Source: Cyclobacterium qasimii M12-11B
GTDB lineage: Bacteria > Bacteroidota > Bacteroidia > Cytophagales > Cyclobacteriaceae
Assembly: GCF_000427295.1 (NCBI RefSeq)
Contig: NZ_ATNM01000136.1
Span: forward strand, 62,001 to 126,000
Direction of reading: 5' to 3'
Length of the DNA stretch: 64,000 nucleotides
In this document: one piece after another, positions 36,228 to 46,225 of the stretch
Numbering within the stretch: position 1 is the first letter of the stretch
Layout: each line of letters begins with the position of its first letter
The notes under the pieces: generated by a model
Told to the model about the DNA's origin: nothing
Seen by the model: only the letters and a program-made list of their open reading frames with translations
The model's database searches: none
Translations under genes and position numbers: made by a program

Positions 36228-36881
36228 TTAATTCTGCTTGACTAATTCCAGATAGTATTTCCGCAGCTTAGGGTCAAGCTTCTCAATGGCAAGTCTTAAG
36301 GTAACTCTCGGCATAGTTGCCGCATAGACATTCAAAAAGGCTTTTAATCTTTCCTCGTCTCTTTTACCCGCTTCTCGAATCCAACTACCTACTGCCGTTT
36401 GAACGAAATGTTCTGAATCGTTTACAAGTATTTCAGCAATCTTGAATGTATCCTCTGTTTCACCCTTTCGAATAAAATAGTAAGTGCTTACAATTGCCGT
36501 ACGCCGTTCCATAGGGTTTGTGGATCTGGCCAAATCATACAGTGGCTTTTTGTCCTTACCAAACAAGTAACCCCCAATAACATAAGGGGCTGCTCTATCT
36601 ACCATTCCCCAATCGTTAATCCATTGGTGATTATCAATATATGCTGTATAAATAGCATGCCTTTCTTCTGGCAAAGTGTTTTTATTCCGTGCTTTCCAAT
36701 CTAAAATTGAAACAGCTCCTAGTCGATGGTCAAAATTTTCATCTCTAAGTAATTTCACAACCTCCTCAACTGGCATGAATTGAAATTCTTTTGCTAAAGA
36801 AAACAGCTCCTTTTTAGGTATATTTCCTGGGTATTCCTGACCAATAATTTTTAATGTGTCAACAAATTCTTTTGCCCTCAT
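36228..36881 (-). CDS. DNA alkylation repair enzyme, AlkD-like HEAT-repeat protein
   Basis: 217 residues, all-helical. The AlkD-type HEAT repeats are recognisable (KLLRDENFDHRLGAVSILDWKARN, INDWGMVDRAAPYVIGGYLF, STNPMERRTAIVSTYYFIRKG, SEHFVQTAVGSWIREAGKRD). Conserved WG-D and RR-A segments match residues that hold the alkylated base in AlkD. It would excise bulky or cationic N3/N7 alkylpurines. It is monocistronic, with a hairpin on its 3' side. Confidence 0.9.
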   Translation of the reverse strand: MRAKEFVDTLKIIGQEYPGNIPKKELFSLAKEFQFMPVEEVVKLLRDENFDHRLGAVSILDWKARNKNTLPEERHAIYTAYIDNHQWINDWGMVDRAAPYVIGGYLFGKDKKPLYDLARSTNPMERRTAIVSTYYFIRKGETEDTFKIAEILVNDSEHFVQTAVGSWIREAGKRDEERLKAFLNVYAATMPRVTLRLAIEKLDPKLRKYYLELVKQN

Positions 36882-36940
36882 TGTTCATTTGAATTGGTAT
36901 TCTACTTTATTTTCTGATAGAAATATACCTATTTAAAGCG

Positions 36941-36972
36941 AAAACGGTTCGGATTAAAACCCGAACCGTTTT
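36941..36972 (-). terminator. Terminator of the lipoprotein VOC gene
   Basis: Perfect 12-bp stem AAAACGGTTCGG (36941-36952) with CCGAACCGTTTT (36961-36972), eight-base loop. It starts 34 bases after the stop of the VOC gene on the minus strand and ends in a T-rich stretch. Confidence 0.8.
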
Positions 36973-37005
36973 TGCTTGAGTGCATAACTTTTCAACCTAT
37001 CCTAA

Positions 37006-37500
37006 CTAATTAGGCGAATGTAGACCAAGTTTATTTCCTTCTGTATCTAAAAACAAGGCGAAAAACCCACTTTCATCTGCATGAGCTGTTTTCGGTACAA
37101 GGATTTCCCCTCCATTTTGCTCGATTTTATCAAGAATGATTTGAAGATTATCTCCTCCATTAAGGTAAAGGGTAACGCCGTCAGCTGAAGGTTTGTACCC
37201 CTCCCCTTTCATTATAACTCCTGTAACCATTTGGTCTTCATAAGGAAATACTCCCATTTCCATCCCTGGCATTTCCATTTTCTCAATCGGAATGCTTAAA
37301 ATTGCTTGATAAAAATCTACTGCTCGTGAAATATCCGTTGCTGGAATTTCAAAAATTGAAACATGGCTTTTCATATCGTTTGTCTTTTGATTTACGTGAG
37401 CGTCAACCGCTATGTTTTCGGTTTTGGATTCGTTTTGGCTGTTGCATGCCATCATACTAAAGGTTAGTAACGTGGCTGTATAAAGTATGGCTTTATTCAT
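37006..37500 (-). CDS. Lipoprotein VOC (glyoxalase-fold) protein
   Basis: 164 residues. A lipoprotein signal ending SMMAC (Cys19) is followed by a short linker and one VOC domain (HVSIFEIPATDISRAVDFYQAIL, EDQMVTGVIMKGEGYKPSADG, VPKTAHADESGFFALFLDTEGNKLGLHS). VOC domains are normally cytosolic; here the signal puts it in the periplasm or on the surface. It lies 76 bases downstream of an AraC-type regulator on the same strand and is followed by a strong terminator, so the two may be one unit. Confidence 0.88.
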   Translation of the reverse strand: MNKAILYTATLLTFSMMACNSQNESKTENIAVDAHVNQKTNDMKSHVSIFEIPATDISRAVDFYQAILSIPIEKMEMPGMEMGVFPYEDQMVTGVIMKGEGYKPSADGVTLYLNGGDNLQIILDKIEQNGGEILVPKTAHADESGFFALFLDTEGNKLGLHSPN

Positions 37501-37576
37501 ATTGTCCTGGTTATATTAACAATACAAATTTAGATTACTAGTATAGACCAAAATTGTAAAAAATGCGTCACCTAGC

Positions 37577-38392
37577 CTATTTATAGAAAAGGGTAGAAAG
37601 TGCCATACTTTCATTGCCTAAAAACTTTTTCGGGTTGATTCCGGTAAACTCCTTAAAATCTTTTATGAAATGGGCTTGATCAAAATACTCACTTTCATAA
37701 GCGATATTGGTGAGGTTTTCTGTCTCTTTGTTGAGCAACATTTTTAGCGCGGTTTGTAACCGGATTACTTTACCTAACTGCTTTGGGCTAACACCTATTT
37801 GTTTCAAAAAATTTCTTTCAAGTTGTCTTCTTTTGGATAAATCCCCTTTAAGAATTGTACCTATCGAAGCACTTCCATTGGTTAACAAAAGGGTATCAAT
37901 TGTCGATTTCACGATAGTATCAATAGTTGTTTTTTCATTCATCTTATCTAAAAGAAATCTTTCAATTATCCCTATTCGTTCCCTACTGTCGCCTGCCTCA
38001 ATTATCTTTTTTTCTAAAGCATTGCCGTCTTTTGTACCAAACAACAATTCAATTGGCGTTTCCTTATTCACCAGGTTTTTAATCGGAATGGTTACGAAAT
38101 TCGCAAAACCATAAGGGTAAAACCGAATGGCAAAAGTATTGACATACCCAGTTGGTTGGATGTAAAAAGGTTCTATTGTTTGTCCAAGCACCATTGCACG
38201 TGGTTGTATAATGAATTCTCCTTCGGCAGTATAGCGTTTTATGCCATCTCCCAGAATAAAAGCCATTTCAATACAGCCATCAGGTATAATCCTTTGTTTT
38301 TGAGCGTCCTTTTCAGGTGGGACTTCTAGGGTCCAATAGCAATTTACAAGTGCTTGTAAATCTGGATGGGGTTGAAATGTTTGATAGTTCAT
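37577..38392 (-). CDS. AraC-family transcriptional regulator
   Basis: Start taken at 38392 (MNYQTFQPHP), which aligns with the N-terminus of the DUF6597-type sensory domain (LVNCYWTLEVPPEKDAQKQR, IPDGCIEMAFILGD, IQPRAMVLGQ, FAIRFYPYGFANF). 271 residues. The C-terminal 100 residues carry two helix-turn-helices ending in AYESEYFDQAHFIKDFKEFTG, the AraC signature. A likely local regulator of the lipoprotein VOC gene downstream. Confidence 0.92.
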   Translation of the reverse strand: MNYQTFQPHPDLQALVNCYWTLEVPPEKDAQKQRIIPDGCIEMAFILGDGIKRYTAEGEFIIQPRAMVLGQTIEPFYIQPTGYVNTFAIRFYPYGFANFVTIPIKNLVNKETPIELLFGTKDGNALEKKIIEAGDSRERIGIIERFLLDKMNEKTTIDTIVKSTIDTLLLTNGSASIGTILKGDLSKRRQLERNFLKQIGVSPKQLGKVIRLQTALKMLLNKETENLTNIAYESEYFDQAHFIKDFKEFTGINPKKFLGNESMALSTLFYK

Positions 38393-38641
38393 GGCATTTT
38401 TATGGAGAGTCTTTATCGTGAAGCACAAAGTTTTAAAGCTACCCGAAAATCTTGATTTACACTATTAAGGTTCATTTGAATTACTACTCCTCCGTTCACA
38501 ACTTTCTAAATCCAAGAACACATGCTTTCCCTTTTGGGTGGGTGCTGTTGTGCATTGGCTTTTCATTAATCGTCATCAAGTCAATTTTCACTCCATTTTA
38601 ATACTTGTTTTAGTCCTGGTTCTATAAATGGTTTGACTCTT

Positions 38642-39433
38642 TTATTTTACCTGAACGTGTAGGTGATCATCATGCCTAACTGCCTGGCAACCTTGAAACC
38701 TGATTCTTGAATCTTTTAAGTTCATACGCTGCACCAAATGCTTTTCTACAAACATCTTTTCTATACCTTCAAAACTTAAAAGCGTTTGAATTAGGATTCT
38801 GGTGTTTTCACTAGAAAAGCCAATGTCTGAGTTTATGGTCCCCAATGTTAGGTACTTTGGGAAATCATATTGAAAGTATCCCATCTTTTTACACTCGTTT
38901 GTTTGATTAAATTCCAAAGAGGTGGGTTCAACAAATACTCCGTACCCAGATCTGCTAGGTTTCAAGTTGGTTAAACTTCCATCAGAGGATTGATACACCA
39001 AGCTTATATCGATTTTTTTGCCGTCGTTGTGACTTAAGTGCGGTAAAAGTGGAAATTTATCAATAAATGGAAAGTTTGCGTCTAAATATCTAAGTTCAAA
39101 TTCAGAAGGCAATTTATTTGCTGTTTGTTGAAGTAGCTCATTGAGTTGAGGATTGACGTAATTTCTGTTTAAAAGTATTGTAATCAAGTTGGTTGGTCGG
39201 ATATTATTAGTATTCTTGACACGTTCCCTACCAAAAATTGGCGCTATATGAGGGACAGCAATAAATGTTAAAATGAGATATGCTGTAATTGTGAGAACGA
39301 ATATATTGTAACTGAATTTGAGATAGCGACAAGCAATAATTCCCATTATTAGGGCGATTCCACCAATTTGTGTAAGAATGGTTAATGCTGCAAATGCAAT
39401 AAGGTACAGAAAAAACTTAAGTGTTTTATTCAT
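38642..39433 (-). CDS. Membrane-anchored putative LAS-type metallopeptidase
   Basis: 263 residues. Two or three N-terminal helices (FFLYLIAFAALTILTQIGGIALIMG, NIFVLTITAYLILTFIAV) anchor a globular domain. In it HNDGKKID fits the HxxxxxxD zinc motif and DHLHVQ near the C-terminus fits the HxH motif of LAS enzymes (M15 DD-peptidases, MepA-like murein endopeptidases). This suggests cell-wall or peptide hydrolysis at the periplasmic face. No annotation is certain from sequence alone. The gene stands between an AraC regulator and GH97, with no clear operon partner. Confidence 0.65.
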   Translation of the reverse strand: MNKTLKFFLYLIAFAALTILTQIGGIALIMGIIACRYLKFSYNIFVLTITAYLILTFIAVPHIAPIFGRERVKNTNNIRPTNLITILLNRNYVNPQLNELLQQTANKLPSEFELRYLDANFPFIDKFPLLPHLSHNDGKKIDISLVYQSSDGSLTNLKPSRSGYGVFVEPTSLEFNQTNECKKMGYFQYDFPKYLTLGTINSDIGFSSENTRILIQTLLSFEGIEKMFVEKHLVQRMNLKDSRIRFQGCQAVRHDDHLHVQVK

Positions 39434-39514
39434 TATAGATCTTGAAGCGTAATGGTTAGGGTATGGTTAAGCTAGCTACTACCCCACTATGCTATGTCTT
39501 TTAGTTGCCTTTTG

Positions 39515-41440
39515 TTATTCATCTTCACTCGATATTCTTTTGATGTGCATAACATGCCCACCTCCTTTACCCATTCGGACAACAAGTTTTGTTTTAGCAT
39601 TAACAGACTGTCTACGGATAGTATAAGATTCTTTTTTGGTTAGAAAATCAGAATCTTCGGCATCCTCATAAAGAATTGCTTCGTATTTTTCATCCTCCGA
39701 TAAAAAACTTAAATCCAATGTTATAGCGCGTGCTTCTCTATTGGTCAATGAGCCTACAAACCAATCGTCCCCTGCCTTTCTGGCAATGCTGACATAATTA
39801 TCCAGCACTGCATCCAGTACTTTGTAACCATCAAATTGGGCTGGCATATTCCGAATACAGTCAAACAAATCTTCTTTATTCAAATAGGCTTCAGGGCTAT
39901 CAGGCAATACCATCCAACCAGAATAAATGGTTATAAGCTTAGCCACTTCCGCTACGACAGTGCCTGGTAACTCCTCAAAAACTTTAGGTCTTCCCATATG
40001 TGCACTATTTAGGTCAAACCATCCATTGGTCATATCCAAAGGACCAGCGATCTGATTTATTAAAACCTGATTGACAGCTGTTTCAGGAAAATGAGAATAT
40101 TTGGCATCTCCCTGTGCATGACCAAATTCTTTGGTAATTAGATTGGGCCATGTTCTTCTATCTCCACTTGGGGGAATAGGATTGTCATGAAAGTCTACCA
40201 TTAATTTATACTTGGCACACAGGGCTACAATGACCCTGGTATTCTTCACCTTTTCTTCTGGCCCACCTTTCATAAAGCCATATTTCACCCCCATCGCTCC
40301 CCATTCTGAAAATTGCTTCAAAACCCTTTCCAAACCAAACTTTTTAGCGCCTACATCATTTAAATAAAGGATAATCCCAATGTTTTTCTCGGCCGCATAT
40401 TGCATACATTCTTCAATGTCTACCCCTTCTCTCGTTGTGGTAGGATCAGAACTTTCATTAAATTCATCGCCATACCAATCTGCGTCAATTAATAAGTACT
40501 GAATATTATTTTCAGCAGCGAAATCAATCATTCTTTTATGTGATTCGGTGTTAAGTTGATATTCAAAACCATCTTCCGTTGTGTATCCTAAAACACGCCA
40601 ATCCCACAAAGATTTGCCCCCCTTGATCCATGAGGGGTCTATAATTTTATTAGGTTCATTTAAATTCACTAGCAAATCAGATTCAACTAAATCACCAACC
40701 TTTTCTCCCAACATAAAAGCCCTCCATGAGGTCTTAAAAGATTTGTTGCGTTTTGAATAGGCGATATTGAAACCGAGTGATTTATCCTTGGACGAAGCTG
40801 CTATAGAAAAAGGAGCAAATTCAGTGATTTCAGCTTCATGTATGGCCATAAAACGATCGTCATGAAACTGCATTACCATAGGAATTTGAACTTCTTTAAT
40901 ACTTTTTTCCGCCCTAAGAACAGGTCCTACATTGTGTTTTTCGCCATTGTATGCCCAATAGGTATAGTCTTCCCTGAAATTTAAGCTGGTTAATTCCTTA
41001 TCAATTTTTATACTGTCTTGAATGGTTTCGGATGGGAAGACATACCGATAGGCAAAGCCTTTGTCATAAACCCTGAATACAATTTCATAAAATAGAGATG
41101 ATTGCTTGTTGTTAGCAACTTTCCATTTGTACTCATTATAATGATTATTGACAGTCGTTTGTTTTCCTATAATTGTTTCCCAGGTCTCATCAATTTCGCT
41201 TTTTTTAAAATCTCTAAATGATACATTCTCTGCAAAGCTTAAACCGTTTATTTTTAAACCTATTTTGGAGGATGTAAGGATGGTATCAGAACCATTAATT
41301 AAAGTAAAAGCGCTGGAATTATTAAGATTTGAAACATTTATCTTCAACTCACCACTTGGTGAAAAAAGCTGAAAATCAATTTGATCTGAACAAGATACTA
41401 AACCCAATAAAAACAATATTACGGAAATCTTAATTTTCAT
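39515..41440 (-). CDS. Glycoside hydrolase family 97 (alpha-glucosidase/alpha-galactosidase), lipoprotein
   Basis: 641 residues with lipobox LGLVSC. An N-terminal beta-sandwich domain (LFSPSGELKINVSN, NSSAFTLINGSDTILTSSKI) is followed by the TIM-barrel with IQYLLIDADWYGDEFNE, EKNIGIILYLNDVG, KYKLMVDFHDNPIPPSGDRR and WPNLITKEFGHAQGD, then a C-terminal beta domain. GH97 includes inverting SusB-like alpha-glucosidases and retaining alpha-galactosidases. The Asp in VDFHD sits where the retaining nucleophile lies, so alpha-galactosidase activity is the better guess, not proven. The gene stands apart from the SusC/SusD clusters. Confidence 0.92.
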   Translation of the reverse strand: MKIKISVILFLLGLVSCSDQIDFQLFSPSGELKINVSNLNNSSAFTLINGSDTILTSSKIGLKINGLSFAENVSFRDFKKSEIDETWETIIGKQTTVNNHYNEYKWKVANNKQSSLFYEIVFRVYDKGFAYRYVFPSETIQDSIKIDKELTSLNFREDYTYWAYNGEKHNVGPVLRAEKSIKEVQIPMVMQFHDDRFMAIHEAEITEFAPFSIAASSKDKSLGFNIAYSKRNKSFKTSWRAFMLGEKVGDLVESDLLVNLNEPNKIIDPSWIKGGKSLWDWRVLGYTTEDGFEYQLNTESHKRMIDFAAENNIQYLLIDADWYGDEFNESSDPTTTREGVDIEECMQYAAEKNIGIILYLNDVGAKKFGLERVLKQFSEWGAMGVKYGFMKGGPEEKVKNTRVIVALCAKYKLMVDFHDNPIPPSGDRRTWPNLITKEFGHAQGDAKYSHFPETAVNQVLINQIAGPLDMTNGWFDLNSAHMGRPKVFEELPGTVVAEVAKLITIYSGWMVLPDSPEAYLNKEDLFDCIRNMPAQFDGYKVLDAVLDNYVSIARKAGDDWFVGSLTNREARAITLDLSFLSEDEKYEAILYEDAEDSDFLTKKESYTIRRQSVNAKTKLVVRMGKGGGHVMHIKRISSEDE

Positions 41441-41665
41441 ATGTGCTGTTTTTTTCTTTAATCAAGGATCGGGTGTCGCAGGCATTTCATTTTGCTACAA
41501 TACCTCAATCTAATATGCTTTTTATGCTAAAAAAAGGGTTTACTCCAACATCCTGGAAAATACCTATGGTGTTGCTGGATTCACACTTTCCCAGACAAAG
41601 CATTTAAAGAGAGTTGCTCCAATTTAGGACATTCTAATTACCTTACTAATCACCACTGCTCACTT

Positions 41666-42688
41666 TTATTCCTTTCGTAGTATTTTTATTATCCGACTGT
41701 ACATGATTTCTGCTAAATTCCAGTTATACCCATCAAAATTAGTCGTATTGTTAAACTGAATAACTACCGTATCAATGTCTTTGTGGTATTTCGCAATACT
41801 CTGATAGCCAACAATCAAACCAGTATGCTCGTACACGTAAATCGAGGAATAGATTTCCTGTTCTCCTTCATTGAACAATGAACCGTCGTTTAATGCTCTT
41901 AAGAATGTGCCCACGTCGGCTGCAGTAGCTAAAATTCCTTGTTCCTCCGTCTTAAAATCTTGCTCCTCTCCCACGTAATAACCACTCATTACATTGTCTA
42001 TATTCACTTCATTAAGGGAAGCATAGGTATTGTTTAGCTGAAGTGGTATCAAAATTTCCTCCTTGATGTATTGGTTATGATTATAGCCTACGACTTTATC
42101 AATGATTCGGGTAAGCAACAGGTAATTGGTGTTCGAATATTCATAGTCTTCATCAGGTTCAAAACTTGTGGGCATTTCAATTGCTAATTCAAGTGCTTCC
42201 TCATTGAAATTTGGTCTGTTTTCCCAATAAGCAGGATTGTCGATAAAGTTGGGAATACCAGATCGATGTTGCACCATTAATCTCAAAGTAATTCTTTCTG
42301 CATATTCAATTTTCCCCACGAGTTCAGGGAAGTAATCAGCAAGCGTATTGTCCAAAGACAAACGTTTGTCATTGGCTAATTTAGCAATCGCCACTGCGAC
42401 ATATAACTTACCGATACTGGCAATCTTGAATAAGGCATCTGGACGGGCAGGTATCTTCTTTTTCCGGTCATGCCAGCCTGCAGAATAAAATGCTGGTGGC
42501 TGGCCTGCTTCATCCACATAGACTACCATTCCATCAAAACCATAATCTATTGCTTCATTTACTTGTTCCTGCACTGTATCCGGTAATGGCAATATCCAAG
42601 CCTTTACCAAAATCCAAGGCACGAAGGCCAAAGAGCCTATGCTGGCAAGGATAAATAATATTCTGAGTATTCGTTTTGTCTGTTTCAT
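41666..42688 (-). CDS. Serine hydrolase, class C beta-lactamase fold
   Basis: 340 residues. One N-terminal membrane segment (ILRILFILASIGSLAFVPWI) then a beta-lactamase/DD-peptidase-like domain. The SxxK motif is SIGK in KIASIGKLYVAVAIAK, the YxN motif is YSNTNY, and HTGLIVGYQS replaces the KTG box with HTG. Likely an esterase or peptidase attached to the inner membrane. It lies 130 bases after the cyclase fusion gene and before GH97 on the same strand. Confidence 0.9.
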   Translation of the reverse strand: MKQTKRILRILFILASIGSLAFVPWILVKAWILPLPDTVQEQVNEAIDYGFDGMVVYVDEAGQPPAFYSAGWHDRKKKIPARPDALFKIASIGKLYVAVAIAKLANDKRLSLDNTLADYFPELVGKIEYAERITLRLMVQHRSGIPNFIDNPAYWENRPNFNEEALELAIEMPTSFEPDEDYEYSNTNYLLLTRIIDKVVGYNHNQYIKEEILIPLQLNNTYASLNEVNIDNVMSGYYVGEEQDFKTEEQGILATAADVGTFLRALNDGSLFNEGEQEIYSSIYVYEHTGLIVGYQSIAKYHKDIDTVVIQFNNTTNFDGYNWNLAEIMYSRIIKILRKE

Positions 42689-42818
42689 GTTTACACATTT
42701 TCAGGTTGATTCGCTATAAATAAAATGCCCTTAGAAGGCTTTTTTATTGAAGCTAATGTAAGCCAGAGGTTTGGGTAAACTGTCCGTAATTATAAATCCG
42801 AACTTAATGCCTCAGCCT

Positions 42819-45145
42819 CTAATTCTGATTTTTAAGAAACTGCTTTGGGGTCAAACCTGTTTCTTTTTTAAAATAGGTGTTGAAAACAGTTTTAGAATTA
42901 AACCCACTGTCATAGGCCAAGCCTATTAGAGACAGGTGTGAATTTTTAGGATCGTTCGCAATCTCCTTAAAAGCTTCCACTCTATAATGGTTAACAAACT
43001 CATTAAAATTTTTACCGATGCTCTCATTGAGTAACCAGGAGAGTTGGTTCGGATGCATTTCTAAATGATTTGCTAAGGATCGAAGCGATAAATCACTGTC
43101 CAGGTAGGGTTTTTCCGCATCGAACAGCGCTAATAACCGGTTTTTGTAAGTTCCTGTGGCTTCTTCATCTAACAAAGCCTTTTTGGCACCCTTAGACTGA
43201 ACGTCATTGCTTTTTGGATAAATGACGTCATGATATTTGGAATATCTTAAATCCTTTTTTAAATCATTAACCAGAGGATCAGTATAGCGAAGGAGCAACA
43301 GGGAAGCCTTTTTTTGGAGGGCCTTCTCAACCCATTGAAATGCCTTATCGACTTCTCCTAACACAGCGTACATCAAAAATAAATAGGAATCAGATGTAAA
43401 TCCATTGGGTGCTTGGGATTGTTCCTCTAATAGATGTTGATAGCGGATAGTATTGGCTTTGTCTCTTTTCATCGCATAAGCCAAAGTAATGGCTCCAGTT
43501 TTTTCTCCTTCAATAATGACGTCTTCAGGCACATCATTAAAGTAAGCAATTACCTCCTCGTATTTCCCTAATTTCAATAGGCACAATGTTTTAATACTGT
43601 GCGCAGGGATATTTTTATTATTACTAGATAAGCAGCGATTGAGCATTACCAGGGCTTCTGGATAATCCTCAATCATATAATGGAAATAAGCCCGGAAAAA
43701 ATGAGTTTCTTCTGAAAGTGGATTGATGCTAAGTGCAATATCAAGGTGATCTTTTGCTTTTTCCTTCTTGCCCGCAATGATGTATAAAAAGGAAATGAAT
43801 TGTTGGGCATCGGCATTGTTTGGATTAATCTCAATTGCCCTTCTCATTTGGGTGAGGGATTTATCGTAATCACTTTCTATAAAAAAAGCTTTATTTGACA
43901 ATTGATAATATACACCCGAGGATTGATTGTTTAATGCGATCGCTTGATCCGTAAATTGAATTGATTCTCTCCACGCTTCTTCAAAGGGCATAAACCCAGT
44001 TGTACCTAAAAAACTGTAACAATCTGCTTTTCCGACCAGTGCTTCTGAATAGTTGGCGTCAATTTTTAGCGCCTTATCATAATAGAAAATGGCAGATTCA
44101 ACATCTTTCGGATTCCATTTGTTCTTGTAAAATTTTGCCTTTAGGCAGTATTCATAGGCACTGATACTGTCTGTCGGTTTGCTTACGAGATGTTCACTTA
44201 TTTCAAAGTGCCCAAAATGCTCTCTTAACTTATCTGCTATCAAAAGACTAATTTCGTCTTGAACCTCAAAAATATTTTCCAGCGTCCTGTCCCATGTTTC
44301 CGACCAAAAATGAAAATCCTCTTCTGTTTGGATCAACTGAGCAGTAATCCTCATTGTATCTCCTGCCAAACGAACACTCCCTTCAAGAATGGCGGAGACA
44401 TCCAACTCTTTCGCTATTTGTTTGATGGGAACCTTTTGATCCTTGAAAAAAAGGAGGAAGTTCTGGAAGTAACTTTCAAGTTCTTAATTTTTGCTAAGGC
44501 ATTGATGATCTCTTCTGTAATGCCATCACTAAAATATTCATTTTCAGCGCTCGTACTCATATTGGTAAAGGGAAGCACAGCAATGGTCTTATAGGCAACT
44601 TTTTGCTTGCCTTTTAATTCCTGGACTTGAGGTACCTTAATTCCTTCATTGCAAACAGCAAAAACCTCGACGGGTTTTGCGATGTTCTTTAGCTCAAAAT
44701 GACCAAGTGACTTTGTAGCAATAGTGGGGTGGTTTTTTAGCTCATCATTTAATTTCTCCGACAATAGAATGCCCCCCGCCACGCTCATGCTTTCTATCCG
44801 TGAAGCAAAATTCACTCCGTCCCCATAGACTTCCGTTTCACTGTATACAATATCGCCCATGTGCAAACCTATGCGCACAGGTACTGGATCGCCCTCTTGC
44901 AATAATTTTTGAATTTCTATGGCACAATTTGCCGCTTCAATGGCACTTTTAAAAACACTAAGGGTACCATCTCCATAGTATTGTATGATTTCACCGTTGT
45001 GGATTTTATGAAGGCTTTCGAACACCTCACGGTGCCGGGTTCGGACCCTCATTGCCACATCCTCATCTTTTTGCATCAGCGCCGTATAACCAACAATATC
45101 CGTAAACATGACCGCTGCTAATTGGCGTATTATATTACCTTTCAT
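42819..45145 (-). CDS. Class III nucleotide cyclase - TolB-like - TPR - AraC fusion (frameshifted)
   Basis: One 775-residue protein after repair of a T7 run (A7 at plus-strand 44446-44452): SRTSSFF continues as FKDQKVPIKQIAKELDVSA. An N-terminal class III adenylate/guanylate cyclase covers about 8-170 with metal-binding FTDIVGY and GDG (YYGDGTLSVF) and the N...R pair in GVNFASRIES. A TolB-like N-domain follows (TIAVLPFTNMS, YFSDGITEEIINAL, SAILEGSVRLAG). Then come five to eight TPR-like repeats, and last an AraC-type helix-turn-helix (SLRSLANHLEMHPNQLS, IGLAYDSGFNSKTVFNTYFKKETG). It joins second-messenger synthesis and DNA binding in one chain; no membrane segment is seen. Confidence 0.88.
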
Positions 45146-45344
45146 TGATTATTTCTTCTGAAGATTTAAAAATCCAATGGCTCAGGAAAGAAGCTATTAA
45201 ACGCTTTCTACTATTATAACCTTTAAAAATAGCAATAAAAAGCAAATTGTCAGTGTTTTTCGATCAATAGGGCATTCATTCCAGGCGTTTTCAGCCGTTA
45301 AACTTCTTGATTTAGGTAGTTCGCTTACATTCCTTGTTTGTTAG

Positions 45345-46019
45345 TCAATTTCCTTTCATCAGTTGTCTAATGGCTACCAAATGGCCAAACAATACGGTTG
45401 GGACAATAACTGTTGGCAACAAATTGAATGGGAAATACAAAATGGCAATATTAGGCTGGTCAAATGCCAGTTGCTGAAAGGGAGAAGGAAAAGCTAATAC
45501 TGCGGTTATTACAACGTTGGTTAAAAGTAAAAGGCAAATGATGTTCCACCACAGCAATGGCTTCTTGTTTTCATTTCCATTCCGAAAAGCTATATAGGCC
45601 ACAATAGGAGCCGTTAAGCCTGAAAACAAATCGAAGTTTGTTCCTTCAAATGTCATGTAAACGGACACGACACCATGGTAATAAAGTAGGGCAAGTAAGA
45701 CCTCAACAGGTATGCGTATACTGTGAAAATAAGTTAGTTTTTCGAGGTTGATCTGATCAATAAATGCTCTTCCCTTGTTTGTTGAAAAAATGAATCCCAT
45801 AAGTAGCATAGTCGGGAAAACACCGAAAAGCAGAATCCTTGGCGGTAGGGCTTCGGTGTATTGATAAACTCCGATTAGCCCAAGAAAAATTTGCAAAAAT
45901 GTCCAGCCGATAGCAATGAGTAAAAAGGTTTTGGATTGGGTCGCATAGTAAAACCAAGCTATTGTTGCTATTACTGTCAGCCCGAGCAGCAGGCTTATGT
46001 ATAAAGGTAGGTCTTCCAT
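45345..46019 (-). CDS. Multi-pass membrane protein of unknown function
   Basis: 224 residues with about six to seven membrane helices (LYISLLLGLTVIATIAWFYY, FLLIAIGWTFLQIFLGLIGVY, ILLFGVFPTMLLMGFIF, IICLLLLTNVVITAVLAF, LPTVIVPTVLFGHLVAI). I do not recognise the family. A conserved-looking charged stretch lies between helices 3 and 4 (NKGRAFIDQINLEKLTYFHS). It is 200 bases downstream of the cyclase fusion start, but on the same strand, so it is upstream of that gene and could be in one transcript. Confidence 0.75.
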   Translation of the reverse strand: MEDLPLYISLLLGLTVIATIAWFYYATQSKTFLLIAIGWTFLQIFLGLIGVYQYTEALPPRILLFGVFPTMLLMGFIFSTNKGRAFIDQINLEKLTYFHSIRIPVEVLLALLYYHGVVSVYMTFEGTNFDLFSGLTAPIVAYIAFRNGNENKKPLLWWNIICLLLLTNVVITAVLAFPSPFQQLAFDQPNIAILYFPFNLLPTVIVPTVLFGHLVAIRQLMKGN

Positions 46020-46225
46020 TACTATTTCATTATGGCCTAAATACCGCAGAGTAATGGCAATTCAATAATATCCAATTTTATAAGTAAAAGCAATCGGACT
46101 ACCCTTAAATTCTATACGTGCAATATTGCTCCTACTTACTATATAATCAGCACTAATTATAAACTTTAACGACTACTGACTTCTTACTTTGGTCGCCTAT
46201 ACGGTTGATTGCAATAAAGCAAATG

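Noticed and set aside
42819-45145. Two separate genes: a cyclase and a TPR/AraC regulator
   Set aside because: The two frames meet inside a TolB-like domain and one base at a T7 run gives an unbroken 775-residue chain with correct codon count.
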